Shown: positions 19,285-29,922, counted from the first letter of the stretch. The stretch is 64,000 bases of DNA from Diplonema papillatum (GCA_030068145.1 JAPJBO010000179.1:62001-126000); one strand, 5' to 3'. Notes: generated by a model not told the origin, from the letters alone. Translations and numbers: made by a program.

Positions 19285-19385
19285 TGGTGAAGTGGGCGCC
19301 TTTGGCCTACACAGCTCTTCGCTGTCCGGACCCGCCGGCCACGGGACTCAAGGAGTCCGGAGGTCCGCCCAAGGGGCGGCCCCGC

Positions 19386-20279
19386 ATGGTCGAAAAACCC
19401 CTCTCGAAGCGGGAGGTCAGGCAGGTTCGGTTGGATGCGGAGAAGCACCTGTCGCGGGCTCTCGCCTCCTCGACATGGCGCGGGGTGGAGTCCACGCACC
19501 GCCGCATGTTGGAGTTCAGAGGCGAGTGGGAGGCAGCTACCGGGGAAAAGCTGTCGAAAGCGGAAGCAACGATCCTCTGGGTAAGCCGGAAGCTACGCGG
19601 CTCGAAAGAAATACCCGGGATCTCGATGTCGACAGCGCTGCAGTACGTGCAGAACGTGAAGTCGGCGGAAAAGCGGGTAGGGGTCCCGTTGGACTCGCAG
19701 GCCCTGCGCGATTTCGAGCGCTCGCTCAAGAGGCAGGGTGCACTGCGCCCGCAGAAGCAGGCTCTTCCGGCGACAGAGGAGGACGTGGCGAAGGCCATCG
19801 CGCGGGAGCGGCACACCGATACGATGCTGGCTCTGGCGTTGGCTTGGAGGGGTGCGGCCAGGGTGGCCGACGTGACGGGGTTGAAGGCCGGCGATGTCAC
19901 TCGGCAGAAGGACTTCCTGGCCATCAACTGGTCGGACACGAAGTCCGACCCGTTCAAACTCGGGGTGACGACGGGGATAGTTCTTCCGGAACACCTCGAC
20001 AGCATCCTCGAGAAGAAACTGAGGCGCAAGGCGCCCCAGGATCGGCTGCTGGCGACGTCGTACAGGCGCATGTCGGCTGCGCTGAAGCGTGTCCGAAAGG
20101 GTCTGACGGGCCACTCTCTGCGGCGGGGGGCGGCTGCGTCACTGCTCGACGCGGGCCTCAGCTTGGAGGAGATACGGAGGGTCACGCGGCACAGCTCGAT
20201 CGAGGCTCTGGTGAGGTACCTCCCCGCGGGGAAGATTGCCTTGGCAGCCGAGACGGCGGCAGCGTCCCGGAAGCTCTGA
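19386..20279 (+). CDS. Tyrosine recombinase of YR retrotransposon element 1
   Basis: From the first useful ATG (19386) the protein is 297 residues. The C-terminal catalytic domain shows R159 (GAARVADVTGL), H243 and R246 (TGHSLRRGAA), H269 (TRHSS) and the nucleophile Y278 (VRYLPAG), a complete R-H-R-H-Y set. The N-terminal half is a SAM-like DNA-binding core. It integrates the circular cDNA by site-specific recombination, so such elements lack an integrase and make no long target duplication. It overlaps the RT frame. The position before RT differs from the classic DIRS1 order, in which YR is last. Confidence 0.85.
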   Translation: MVEKPLSKREVRQVRLDAEKHLSRALASSTWRGVESTHRRMLEFRGEWEAATGEKLSKAEATILWVSRKLRGSKEIPGISMSTALQYVQNVKSAEKRVGVPLDSQALRDFERSLKRQGALRPQKQALPATEEDVAKAIARERHTDTMLALALAWRGAARVADVTGLKAGDVTRQKDFLAINWSDTKSDPFKLGVTTGIVLPEHLDSILEKKLRRKAPQDRLLATSYRRMSAALKRVRKGLTGHSLRRGAAASLLDAGLSLEEIRRVTRHSSIEALVRYLPAGKIALAAETAAASRKL

Positions 20280-22075
20280 GCGGAGTCCCACAGCCTTTGC
20301 TATCTCCCCATTTCCCGTCGATCCTCCGGCCACCTCCGCCCCGTCGCCCGAAATTTCCCGATTTTCCGCTGTGCTACGACCCCCCTTCTTTCGACTCTGA
20401 CGACGCCCCCGATGTCGATTTCCCGTACAGCGGCTCCCTTTGCGTGCGAGTCGCCGGGGGGAAAGTCGGACCTCCCTCTGAGAGGCAGGAGGGGAGCCTT
20501 GCGAGGATCTCGTGTTCCCGGGTCGATGTGGACGCACTCCGTTCCCTGGACACACGGGGGCTGCTACACGGCGTCATCGACACCATCGTCTCCGAGGACG
20601 CGTTCAAGGCGGCGCTGAGACCGGGTGCGTTGGAGTGTTTGGAGTCTGAGCGCGGTTTATCTCGGGGGATATCCCGTGGGATGCTCGGACACCTCGACCA
20701 GTTGAGGGAGTTTGGAGTGATGGACACGTCGCCGTCCCGGCAGAGCGTCGTGCTTCCCGCGTTCACGGTGCCGAAGAAGTCCGGTGGTTTGCGCCTCGTG
20801 TGTGACGGTCGGAAGCTGAACGCGCTGATGCAGAAGCCGCCCGCGATGTTCCTACCGGACGTGCGGGACGTGATCGCACGTTTCCTGCAGGCTTCGTATG
20901 TGGTCGAAGCTGATGCCGTCAGTTACTTCTACCAGTTCCCTTTGGGAGCTGCAATAAGGAAGTACTTCGGGGCGAACCTCGCCGCGCGGAGAGGCGCATA
21001 CACGCGCTGCACTCTGGAGGTGATGTGCATGGGCTGGAACTGGGCCCCGTGCATAGCCCAGCGCTCATCTCTCGTACTCCTCCCCGAAGAAGACGGCGTC
21101 TGCTGGGTGGACAACTTTTTTGCGGTCGGGGCCTCGAAACAAGAAGCCACTGGGCGTTTTGCTGCGCTCCTCGAGCGTTGCGAAGTCGCTCGAGTGGAAT
21201 TGAACACCGCGGACGAGACTTTCGGGGTTCCGATGCAGCGTTTCGAGGCCCTCGGGCTGGAGTTTGACCTTGCGGCGGACCCACCGAGGTTTCGATCGTC
21301 GCCATCTTGGGTGCTGAAGCTGCTCGAAGCCGATGACCTCCGAGCCGTGCTCTCCGGGGGCACGACGCCCCGGACCTTTTTCAAGGTTTTCGGCTCATTT
21401 GTGTGGTTTTGTTTCACCACCGGTCGTCCTCTGTGCTACATGCGCTCAGCACTGTCGTTTGTTCGCCGCCTCGCGTCCCAGGTCGGATCCGGCGAGCGCG
21501 GTTGGGACTCCCCGTTGGACGTCCCCTTTTCGACGGTGGAAGACGTGCGGCGTGCTCTTGCCTCGCTCCGCACAAACGAATGGTGTGCGAGGTCGCCCGA
21601 TTTACAGTCCGTGATCGGCTGGTCCGACGCTTCGGATGCAGAGTGGGCTGTCCTGCTCGAGACCACCCCCCGACGGGTGATTCAGGATGTGTTCTTACCG
21701 CCCAGGGAGCACATCTTCATCAAGGAGCTGCTTGCGGCGTTGCAGGCGGTATGGTTAGCTGCTGACGAGATGCCCGGTAAGAAATTCCGCCTCATGGTGG
21801 ACAACCAGGCGGTGGTTTTCGCTTTGCGAAAGGGCCACAGCAAGAACTACCTGGCCAACGAGATCCTCTGCTTGCTTTTTGATCTTGTGGCGGCAGGGTC
21901 GTTGCAGCTCGAGCCGGTTTGGGTCTCGACTGAGATCCAAAAGGCTGACCCGTTTACCCGGGGTTGGTTCCATGGCTCCTCGCTAATAGAGAAGTCGTTG
22001 CTTGGGGCGGTCCTGATGTCCCGGCGCATGTGCAGTTTGGTTGGCACCATGTATGGCACGGGTATGTCGCGGTGA
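20280..22075 (+). CDS. Reverse transcriptase-RNase H of YR retrotransposon element 1
   Basis: The frame is open from 19247 and overlaps YR; the recognisable protein begins after the YR stop, so the start given is approximate and the true initiation is unknown. RT motifs include LPAFTVPKKSGGLRLV, the first catalytic Asp in VEADAVSYFYQF, and motif C read as CWVDNFF (GAC AAC at 21110-21115), where the usual second Asp is Asn. RNase H follows with D, E, D, D in GWSDASDAEW, KELLAALQ, MVDNQAV and ADPFTRG. No methyltransferase domain is present. The ORF is otherwise intact. Confidence 0.8.
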
Positions 22076-22157
22076 CTTTCATGTCACTAGGTAGCCTGTA
22101 GTTCAAAGTGCCACGACTGCGTCTGCTCTGCCGCTCCGCGGTCCCATAGGGTCCCAA

Positions 22158-22307
22158 GTGCGGTCAACGAAAACTCTAGTTTCCCTTTCTACTTTCTCCT
22201 ACTCTCGCGGTGTACGGTTTTTAGCCACATGCAATGTGTGAGGAAACTGAACCGCTCAAGTAGGACCTTCTGATCATGATCATTTGCCAAATTTGCCACC
22301 TGAAACC
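22158..22307 (+). repeat. YR element 1 right terminal repeats (B1-A2)
   Basis: 'gtgcggtcaacgaaaa' (22158-22173) is followed after 44 bases by the 90-base 'tttttagccac...cacctgaaacc' block. The element ends where sequence of the DUF268-like gene begins. Confidence 0.65.
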
Positions 22308-22558
22308 TGGGACGAGAAGAAGCTGTTTGCTACCACGGATTACAAGAACTCTTACGAGCCCGTGTTCGTGCTGCGCAGGCCGCTGCCTGGCACAGAGCCG
22401 ACAGACTTCACAAAGAAGAAGAAGAAGGGCAAGAAAGCGACGAAACCGTCAGAAACACCCGCTGGAGACAAGCCGGAGGAGGAGCTATGAGAACCCGTGT
22501 GCCGACGGTATCTTGTGTTCTCCAGAGTCCCCGTGGGCACCGACTTCGTCGTGTGAAA
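22308..22558 (+). pseudogene. Displaced fragment of the DUF268-like gene 3' module
   Basis: It matches the repeated 3' module at 46126-46380 and 47233-47360, including the diagnostic 'gacgagaag' and 'gctaccacggatt' variants of the third unit and the 'gtgccgacggtatc' variant of the last. It encodes only the Lys-rich C-terminus and has no start. It abuts YR element 1 on the left and the long-TIR element on the right. Confidence 0.8.
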
Positions 22559-22566
22559 CATATGAG

Positions 22567-23988
22567 ACGATGCCAAAACCCCCCCCCCCCCCCCCCCCCC
22601 CCCCTTTGCACTCATAAATTTTTTTTGACGTCACCCCATACTGGCCCCGAACCCCCATCTGTGTGGCCCAAAACGGGTCCCAAACGGTTTTTGACGGGCT
22701 GAGTCGAGGTAAAGGGGTCTCCGAAGGCCCACGAATGGGCCCAGATGGGCCCAGGTGGGCCCCGGAGCGGGCACTCAGTGCGAGGGGGGGTGCCCCCAAA
22801 ATGGGGTCATTTTCAAAGCCTCGCCACTACTCAAGCTAGTCAAACACCTTCTGGCCTCCAGCGGGAAACCCAGACTACACAACGACAAGATCGGCTGTGT
22901 TCCGCTGTAGATAGCCACCAGCGGGTCCTCTTGAAGCCGACGAGTGTTCTCAGGGGTCACAGACAGCCCTACTTGGCCACCCCGCCTGCAGCGCCTGCGG
23001 TGGGCAGGCACACCTTGTAAATAGAGTGGGTGCAGCAGGTGCACCCTGCCTAGAATCCGGCTTTACCAGCAATTTCTACTAATTAAGAATACAGGTTGAC
23101 CCAGGAAAACGGAAACTAAGAAAGGGGAAAATGCCAAAGATCACGGGTCTGGAGTTCGTGGAGTCATCGGTGAGAGCAATGCAGAAGTTGTCGCCGTTTC
23201 ATGAGGAAACGAGACGTGGTCAGTCCATGCAGACCCACTCGTAGCCAGCAGGACCTTTTGCAAAAAGGTCTCTGGTGAGGACCTGATCGGTTTCTTTCTT
23301 CTTCGCCCTAATGACAGAGAGGGAGAAGGTTGACATCTGGATGCGCCTTTCTGGTAGGCTTTCAGAAGCCTTCAACAGCCTTGACGACGAGGCGAGCCGG
23401 CGACGCATCGTGAGCAGTTTGGACTGGGCACGTGCCCGGTATAGGGCTGTTGGAATGGTCGTGGGTGACAATCTCTGGAAGAACTGGGGAAAGGCTGCCG
23501 AGATTGGCGTTGGCGGGAGGCCCACAGTCGTCACCTTGGTCATTCTAGGCAGGGTGCACTTGCATACCACACATTCTAAGCGTGTGCCTGCCCACTGCTG
23601 GCGCTGCACACATGGGGCTAACTGTGACCCCCGAGAGCATTCAAGAGAACCCGCTGGTGGCTATCTACGGCGGAACACAGCCGATCTTGTCGTTTTGAAG
23701 TCTGGGTTTCCCGCTGGAGGCCAGAAAGTGTTTGACTAGCTTGAGTAGTGGCGAGGCCCGAAAATGACCCCATTTTGGGGGCTCTCCCCCTCGCACTGAG
23801 AGCCCGCTCCGGGGCCCACCTGGGCCCATCTGGGCCCATTCGTGGGCCTTCGGAGACCCCTTTACCTCGACTCAGCCGGTCAAAAACCGTTTGGGACCCG
23901 TTTTGGGCCACACAGATGGGGGTTCGGGGCCAGTATGGGGTGACATCAAATTATTTTTTAATAGTGCAAAGGGGGGGGGGTTTTTTGG
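22567..23988. mobile_element. Long-TIR DNA transposon, Mutator-like, non-autonomous
   Basis: Terminal inverted repeats of about 450-490 bases run from ACGATGCCAAAA plus a C-run at the left to the complementary G-run and GGCATCGT at the right; they remain alignable inward to about 23055 and 23538. Both TIRs hold 'gggcccagatgggcccaggtgggcccc' motifs. Flanks 'aacatatgag' and 'accatatgat' match at 8 of 10 bases, like a decayed 9-10 bp target duplication of the MULE type. The 480-base core has a short ORF at 23131-23244 and another at 23311-23739 that reads on into the right TIR, but no transposase domain. Confidence 0.65.
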
Positions 23989-24000
23989 CATCGTACCATA

Positions 24001-24173
24001 TGATTGATATGATTGATATGATTGAGACAAAAACTATCCACCCGGCGCACACGGCACGCGGCACAATGATTTTGTCATTGTTTCGGGTTCGTCACTTTTC
24101 GGTAAAACTTTTTCAACGCCGACGTAATCAAGAAAATCAAGAGAGAAAAAAAAAAAAAAAAAAAAAAACCAAC
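24001..24173 (+). mobile_element. LINE1 5' UTR
   Basis: It opens with three diverged 9-base units (atgattgat), contains a 19-20 base A-run just before the ORF1 ATG, and recurs at 11134-11306. The whole LINE1 spans 24001-29442 and ends in an A-run at 29432-29442. Confidence 0.7.
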
Positions 24174-25292
24174 ATGTCCACGATTTCCGAAAAACGGGTT
24201 ATAGAGCTCGCTCACATTGAAAAGCTTCTGGACAAACAGCTGTCAGTGTGCGGCCCAAGAGAAGGATTCGAGCAGCTCCTGCAGACGATGCCAGAAGTCG
24301 TTCACACACACACCGTCGCCGGTTTCTTCCGGGGCAACAGCATAAAGCTGTGCCAGCTGCGGGAAGATGCCGACGTAACGAGGTTGATCTCTGTCGCTGC
24401 GCACGCTGGGTTCTCGGCGTACTTGGCAACGTGGGCACTACCCGATCCGGAGAGAATTACACTCGATGCGTTCCAGACCAAAGACGGACGGAAGGACGGC
24501 AGCATCAATCCTTTTGGAGAGATAGTTGGAGCCCTGCACGCACTGGGAGTCGACGGCAGAGTAGTTCGCACGGGTGCCAACGGGTACGAAATCAAAGTAC
24601 CGAAGGACAGCGAGCCCAAGTGGATTGACTTGGCAGCGCTGCTCGAAGGGCCAGGCCTAGCGCTGAGGCACAACGGCAGGTACATCATGACGAAGGAAGG
24701 GAAGGACAAGCAGAAGGAAGCGTTCAAAGAGAGGGCGAAAGGAGAATATGGAGTCACGGGGGTCGACAAGGTCATGTACCACATGGAGGTCCTGGGGGCG
24801 ATGCACACAGCAGGCGTAGAACCGGAAAGCGAACTGCGAGTCTTCCCCGTCTACGGGCTCAAGCCAGACGACCCCAAGTTTGTCGCTTATGTCGTGCGAG
24901 GGCTGGGGGCTATAGACGAGGCCGAGCTCGCAAGAAAGGGGTTTCAGTCCCCCTTCGGCACGGTGCTGCGATTCGGAATGGTCGAAGCGCTGATGAGGCC
25001 GGCGGAACCCATAAACGACCGTGATGAAGGCACCCCAAGCGAGATGGAGAGCCTGGCAGAGGGAGAGCGCTCCGTTGACGAGGCAGCGGCTACACCGCCA
25101 GCCAGCCCGGCGCCGCAGCCGAGTGCTTTGTCGACGGGCGCCCAGCCCAGTGAGCCGGCGAGCAACGCTGTCCGAGAGCCAACCGGAGAGGCGAACAGCG
25201 CAGAGGTAGAACAACTCACCGGCAGCAAAAGAGGCAACCCAAGCGAGCCAGGCCTCTCTCCACCAAACAAGACGCCGGTCAAACGGCTGTAG
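24174..25292 (+). CDS. LINE1 ORF1 protein
   Basis: The 372-residue protein starts MSTISEKRVIELAHIEKLL at the ATG just after the A-run. Residues 1-260 are mixed alpha/beta without a motif I can name; the last 100 residues are a low-complexity acidic and Pro/Ala/Ser-rich tail ending in a basic KTPVKRL. By position it is the RNA-binding partner of the LINE RNP. It ends 22 bases before the ORF2 frame opens at 25316. Confidence 0.6.
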   Translation: MSTISEKRVIELAHIEKLLDKQLSVCGPREGFEQLLQTMPEVVHTHTVAGFFRGNSIKLCQLREDADVTRLISVAAHAGFSAYLATWALPDPERITLDAFQTKDGRKDGSINPFGEIVGALHALGVDGRVVRTGANGYEIKVPKDSEPKWIDLAALLEGPGLALRHNGRYIMTKEGKDKQKEAFKERAKGEYGVTGVDKVMYHMEVLGAMHTAGVEPESELRVFPVYGLKPDDPKFVAYVVRGLGAIDEAELARKGFQSPFGTVLRFGMVEALMRPAEPINDRDEGTPSEMESLAEGERSVDEAAATPPASPAPQPSALSTGAQPSEPASNAVREPTGEANSAEVEQLTGSKRGNPSEPGLSPPNKTPVKRL

Positions 25293-25414
25293 CGATGTAA
25301 ACAAGCAGCGCCACAGTGTCTACGGCGACGACGAAATCCCACGACGACGTTAACAATCAATCGCACAATGGAGCTGCAGCGAGGACTGGCGCGAGTGCGG
25401 CCGAGCTGGGGCTG

Positions 25415-28400
25415 ATGCCACCGAAACCCGCCGCTATCCCACTGATCCTTCCCTGCAACCCACAACCACATCAGCAACGACCAACCCATGTCAGGGTCGC
25501 CACAAACACTTCGTATTCTAACCCAAACCATGTCAGCACATCAGCATCAGAAACAAGAGAACATCAGTCTGCATCCATCACACGCCCCCTGTCCGGCAAC
25601 CTAGTTCCCACCCTCCCCCGACCAGCTCCGAACGTTCCCCTCCTCCCACTGCCCGATCAAACCCGTCTTCCTCGCCAAACCACAAACCTTCAAGCAATAC
25701 GACGCCAGTTAGACGATAATAATTTGTCATCACCTTGCCACCTCCTCGAATCGATTACTCAACATCTCCACGCCGTGCCTATCCTGCCGCAGCCAGCCCA
25801 ACCAACCGACTCAAACCTCCAAACCGGCGCAATCCCATCAACCGCGTCACCCGGAAACACCACGGTTTTCCCGCCACGACTCAGTATCCCGCCCCTCTCC
25901 CAAGCGACGCTACCACGCACAGCTGCTCGAATGGGAAGCAAGGTGAGAATCGTGAGCTGCAACGCCTGCGGAAAAAAAGACCTAGCAACGTACTTTGACC
26001 TACAACCCGAAGCCCACATACTAGCGACATGCGAAATTGGACGGCAGAAGCAAGTCTTCGACGACATGGCGCGGCACAAGGGATGGAACGTAGTAGCCGT
26101 TGCAGCTGACGAAACAGAAATCGCGCGGAGTGCAGTCTCAATCCGGGGAGAAAATTTGCACACTCTGCGAACGGGATCGCACCGCACGGCCTGCTATGCG
26201 GACATCAAGCTAGGGGAACGGGTGCTTAGGGTGATAAGCGTCTATGTACCCACCATGCTACGACGATCAGAAGCGGAATCCCTAGCAGGATGGATATGCA
26301 ACACGATGCGAAGGGCAACCGATGAGTACGTCGTCGTCGGAGACTTTAACTGCAACACCGTGCCTGCGTGCGAAGCGATTGTGCGCTCATGCGCCAGCCG
26401 AGAATTGGTCGGGCAGAGGGGAACCTTTCGACGGAGGAACTGCGAGACGTCGATTGACAGAGCCTTTGTGCCACGCGGGTCGAACTGTTCATTAGAAGCC
26501 GTAAGGTTTACGGGAGGAAGCGACCATGCGGCGATATGCCTACAGTACGACCACTGTATCAAAAGGGTCATACCTCCTATGACTTACCCAATCGGTCGGC
26601 GACCAGAGGCAGCCTCATTTGACGACCTCATCCGAGGCATGGCAGGCTCCAACATGCACCACCCACCGAAAAGGCGCACGACCAAGGTAGCTAGACTGCA
26701 GCTCGCCATGAACAAACGACTGTTGCAACGGAGTACGACACCGAACCAGGAAGTCAGACGCCAGCTCAATGTGGAAGTCGCATCAATACGACGGAAGATC
26801 ACGTTAATTACCAGAGGTGAGACGAGCAACCAAGTGGCACCCAAACGCCATCCGTACGAGCCACCTATCATTCCTAACGTACCGGCCGTTATGGAGTACT
26901 ACCGAGAGCGCTACAATGCCGTCTTATTCAAAGCCGTCAACAACGCATCCACTCCATCAAACGCACCGAAGGAAGCCTTTCGCGACGCTGTGCACAGAAG
27001 AAAAGAGAGACCAGCGAAGATCGTCGACATCGAAAGCGCAGACGTGAAGAAGGCCATCGACGCCCTGAAGAAGACCGCAAGAACGACGGACTTTTCCGCA
27101 ACTTTCCTCACCACCATCCGACCTGCAGAAATAGACATAGTTACAACACAGTTCAACAGATGGATTGCAGAAGGGATACCGGAAAAACACGCGCTCTCGT
27201 GGATTTTTCTCATCCGGAAGATCGGCCACAAACGCACGTCCGCAGCGGGATACCGGCCTATAGCCATCATGCCCCTTATGGTGAAACTACTGCACGTGTG
27301 TCTCTACCTCAAAATGAACCACACGTGTCAACAGATCATCAGGGAGCAGAACTTTCAATTCGGTTGCGGAAGGCCAGACGCGACGCTCGAGATCTTTCAG
27401 AGAGCCCAAGACTGGCTTGATGCAGACGACGGCGACGACGATGACCATGCCGTGGTCATAGCGGACATCGAGGCAGCTTACGACTCGGTGCCGCACACTC
27501 AACTTCTCAACGTCGTCAGGTGCTCCCTAGGTGAAACATGGGCCAACACGCTGGAGCCAGTAGTCCGGTCTCAGCTTTTCACGCTGACGACTCACGAAGG
27601 CTTCACACCCGCCATGCTCCCACAACAGGGCCTGCTGCAGGGCTCGCCGCTCAGTGTCGTGCTCTATCTTCTTTATACAGCGACGCCACCGAAAATCACC
27701 TCCTCGTACTGCAAGGCCTACGTTGACGACCTCACCGTCCTCCTAAAATGGTCGCAGATAGCTCAGCACGTCCAACGACTCAACGAGTGGCTTCGAGAAA
27801 AGCATTTCCGTATGGCGAAAGCCAAGTTCAAAATTGTCGCGCGACGGCAACGAAGCCTGCAGGTACCCGGACTGGGATGCACCGCGACGGTAACGCAGGC
27901 GCGACTGCTCGGGGGTTGCCTGCACGCGGAAAAGACAGTCACGGCATGTAAGCGAAATGATGGAAAGGTTGAACGATTCAGCCGCGCGTGTGCTTTAGTT
28001 CGGCAGTCCTACTTCCAGTCGACAAGAAGGAAGGCCGACCTTTTCCGGAGCCACGCCCTACCCACCCTGTCAGCACACGTACTGTCTCGATGTTTCCAAC
28101 CCGACCATTGGAAGCTGAACGCGGCCTACAACTCCTTGGTACCGACGCACAGAAACAGCAAAGGCGTGCGAGACTACACGGCTAGTGGAATTGGCTTTCG
28201 CCTGACGCGGATATCGGACTACTGCGACGCGCAGAGGACACGGGCCCACATCGCAGCGAGGCCGCACACCCGAAGCCAGCAGCTTCCAGCGAGGGACTTC
28301 CAACTGCGACCCGTCCGGACAGGAGCCAAGCCGAAGATCCTCGCAGATCTGGAATGCGCGCTGCAGAGAGCAACGGGGCAGGTCGTCGAAATAGCGACAG

Positions 28401-29296
28401 ACGGAAGCTTTCGAGAGGAAGCGCAGGTTGGTGCTGTGGGTGTCTACCTGAACGGCAAGGCCTACGGAGCCAAAATCGTCGGGAAGATATGCTCTAGTAC
28501 GCAAGCGGAGCTTTGCGCGATTGCACTCGTAGCAACCGCGATCGCGAACACCTCGTCGCCCCTACTCCGCAAGTGGTGGTGCGACAGCAAGAGCGCGATC
28601 GCAAGGGCAGCGAGCGCGAGGAGAGGAGACCCGCTGGCAGTCGTCCTGAAAGACGCTCCGGAGATCACGTGGGCGAAGGGTCACGCGCAGAACATGGCCA
28701 TCAACGCCGCCGATGCAGCCGCCACCGCCGCCTACAAGACACGCAGCCGGTATGACCTGGAGTGGAGCTACCACGCAGCCGGGATCACGCACGTGTGCGC
28801 GCACGAAGAAGAAGACTATGTGCAGATGGACGAACCGGGGCGTTTTGTAAGGAAGACGCGAGAACACATACGGGACACGGGCCTGCGACGGCGGCTACTG
28901 CAGGATGGAACCCCCGCCGCCCTGCTAAACCCGCGCATCCTTGCCGGTCTACGAAAATGTCACGGCGCCACTGACATACTGCAAGCCCTAGTGCGGCGGG
29001 CGATCATGCCACGACACACGAGGCGACAGTGCACGGTACCAGGATGTCAGCAGCCGGGAAACGCAGACCACGTCCTCACAGCCAACGACGCGGCTCACCT
29101 CCAGAGCTTTTCAGAACCCGCTGGGCTTGAATCCATCTACGGTAGAGAGCCGAAGCTAAATGATGTGCTGATCGAATTCTCGCGGTGCAACAAAGCTGCA
29201 ATGAAGAGCGTCTGCGAGCGGATACGAGTACAAGAGTCGGAAGACAAGGCCGCAGAGTGGGCAAACTGGCTGAGAAGCGAATTGAGCACCCGGTAA
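25415..29296 (+). CDS. LINE1 ORF2: endonuclease, reverse transcriptase, RNase H
   Basis: From ATG 25415 the protein is 1293 residues (the frame opens at 25316 without an ATG, so the start is uncertain). After a Pro/Thr-rich leader comes an APE-type endonuclease starting KVRIVSCNACGK (25937), with catalytic E in TCEIG, GDFNCN, SIDRAF and GSDHAAI. The RT domain has ADIEAAYDSVP, QGLLQGSPLS and AYVDD. RNase H follows with ATDGSF, TQAELCA and CDSKSA, then a Cys/His segment (CTVPGCQQPGNADHV). All catalytic residues are present and there is no stop, so the copy may be active. RNase H plus APE endonuclease points to the I/Tad1-like part of the LINE tree. Confidence 0.85.
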   Translation: MPPKPAAIPLILPCNPQPHQQRPTHVRVATNTSYSNPNHVSTSASETREHQSASITRPLSGNLVPTLPRPAPNVPLLPLPDQTRLPRQTTNLQAIRRQLDDNNLSSPCHLLESITQHLHAVPILPQPAQPTDSNLQTGAIPSTASPGNTTVFPPRLSIPPLSQATLPRTAARMGSKVRIVSCNACGKKDLATYFDLQPEAHILATCEIGRQKQVFDDMARHKGWNVVAVAADETEIARSAVSIRGENLHTLRTGSHRTACYADIKLGERVLRVISVYVPTMLRRSEAESLAGWICNTMRRATDEYVVVGDFNCNTVPACEAIVRSCASRELVGQRGTFRRRNCETSIDRAFVPRGSNCSLEAVRFTGGSDHAAICLQYDHCIKRVIPPMTYPIGRRPEAASFDDLIRGMAGSNMHHPPKRRTTKVARLQLAMNKRLLQRSTTPNQEVRRQLNVEVASIRRKITLITRGETSNQVAPKRHPYEPPIIPNVPAVMEYYRERYNAVLFKAVNNASTPSNAPKEAFRDAVHRRKERPAKIVDIESADVKKAIDALKKTARTTDFSATFLTTIRPAEIDIVTTQFNRWIAEGIPEKHALSWIFLIRKIGHKRTSAAGYRPIAIMPLMVKLLHVCLYLKMNHTCQQIIREQNFQFGCGRPDATLEIFQRAQDWLDADDGDDDDHAVVIADIEAAYDSVPHTQLLNVVRCSLGETWANTLEPVVRSQLFTLTTHEGFTPAMLPQQGLLQGSPLSVVLYLLYTATPPKITSSYCKAYVDDLTVLLKWSQIAQHVQRLNEWLREKHFRMAKAKFKIVARRQRSLQVPGLGCTATVTQARLLGGCLHAEKTVTACKRNDGKVERFSRACALVRQSYFQSTRRKADLFRSHALPTLSAHVLSRCFQPDHWKLNAAYNSLVPTHRNSKGVRDYTASGIGFRLTRISDYCDAQRTRAHIAARPHTRSQQLPARDFQLRPVRTGAKPKILADLECALQRATGQVVEIATDGSFREEAQVGAVGVYLNGKAYGAKIVGKICSSTQAELCAIALVATAIANTSSPLLRKWWCDSKSAIARAASARRGDPLAVVLKDAPEITWAKGHAQNMAINAADAAATAAYKTRSRYDLEWSYHAAGITHVCAHEEEDYVQMDEPGRFVRKTREHIRDTGLRRRLLQDGTPAALLNPRILAGLRKCHGATDILQALVRRAIMPRHTRRQCTVPGCQQPGNADHVLTANDAAHLQSFSEPAGLESIYGREPKLNDVLIEFSRCNKAAMKSVCERIRVQESEDKAAEWANWLRSELSTR

Positions 29297-29442
29297 GAGG
29301 GCGAGCAAACTGATTTTGGCATCTTATTTCTTATTTTCTTTCTCTACTAAAGCGCGTCACCAAAACTCCTTACCAAACAAACAAAGGTCGCAAGACACCA
29401 AACTGATCGTCCTTCGGGATCGACGGTAACACAAAAAAAAAA
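29297..29442 (+). mobile_element. LINE1 3' UTR and terminal A-run
   Basis: A short T-rich then A-rich tail ends in ten A residues at 29432-29442. Confidence 0.6.
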
Positions 29443-29470
29443 CATTTCGTTGCAGGCTCGACATGATCGG

Positions 29471-29785
29471 AATAATAGAATAGGTCGAGGAAGCGATTTC
29501 CCCAATGCCTCCAATCATTCGCTTTACCTGGCTTAACTCCTGTTTTGGTTCTAGCTATCCTGAGGGAAACTTCGGAGTGAACCAGCTACTGGTTCGATGG
29601 GTCTTTCGCCCCTATACCCAGCTTTGACGAGCGATTTGCATGTCAACACCGCAACGGACCTCCACCAGGGTTTCCCCCGGCTTCGTCCTATCCAGGCATA
29701 GTTCACCATCTTTCGGGTCCCAACAAGTGTACAAATCCCTTTCCAGTAAATCAGGATCGGGCTGTGCTGCGTCCTCAAGGATTGG
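29471..29785 (-). pseudogene. LSU rRNA fragment inserted with a short target duplication
   Basis: About 285 bases (29477-29762) are the reverse complement of LSU rRNA: conserved blocks include 'ccaatgcctccaatcattcgctttacc', 'ctatcctgagggaaacttcgg', 'gtctttcgcccctataccc', 'ccgcaacggacctccaccag' and 'caccatctttcgggtcccaacaag'. The insertion is flanked by 'gatcgg' and 'gattgg'. The same flanks are joined without it at 11325-11345 (gacatgatcggcacatccgg), an empty paralogous site. It is not a functional rRNA gene. Confidence 0.85.
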
Positions 29786-29814
29786 CACATCCGGCGCACC
29801 TCACGATATCTTCT

Positions 29815-29867
29815 AGTAGTGGGGCGACCGGATACTCCTCGGAGAGATGGTCCCTGCACTCTAACTC

Positions 29868-29917
<50 letters not shown>
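29815..29917 (+). mobile_element. Very short LINE2 3' end with long (TC)n tail
   Basis: It carries the same 3' sequence as the copy at 43577-43655 (gtagtggggcgaccggatactcctcggagagatgg...ctaactcg), then about 46 bases of TC repeat into which YR element 2a is joined. Confidence 0.75.

Positions 29918-29922
<5 letters not shown>

Noticed and set aside
29872..29917. CT tract as a promoter element
   Set aside because: It occurs at the end of each LINE2 copy, so it is better explained as a retroelement tail.
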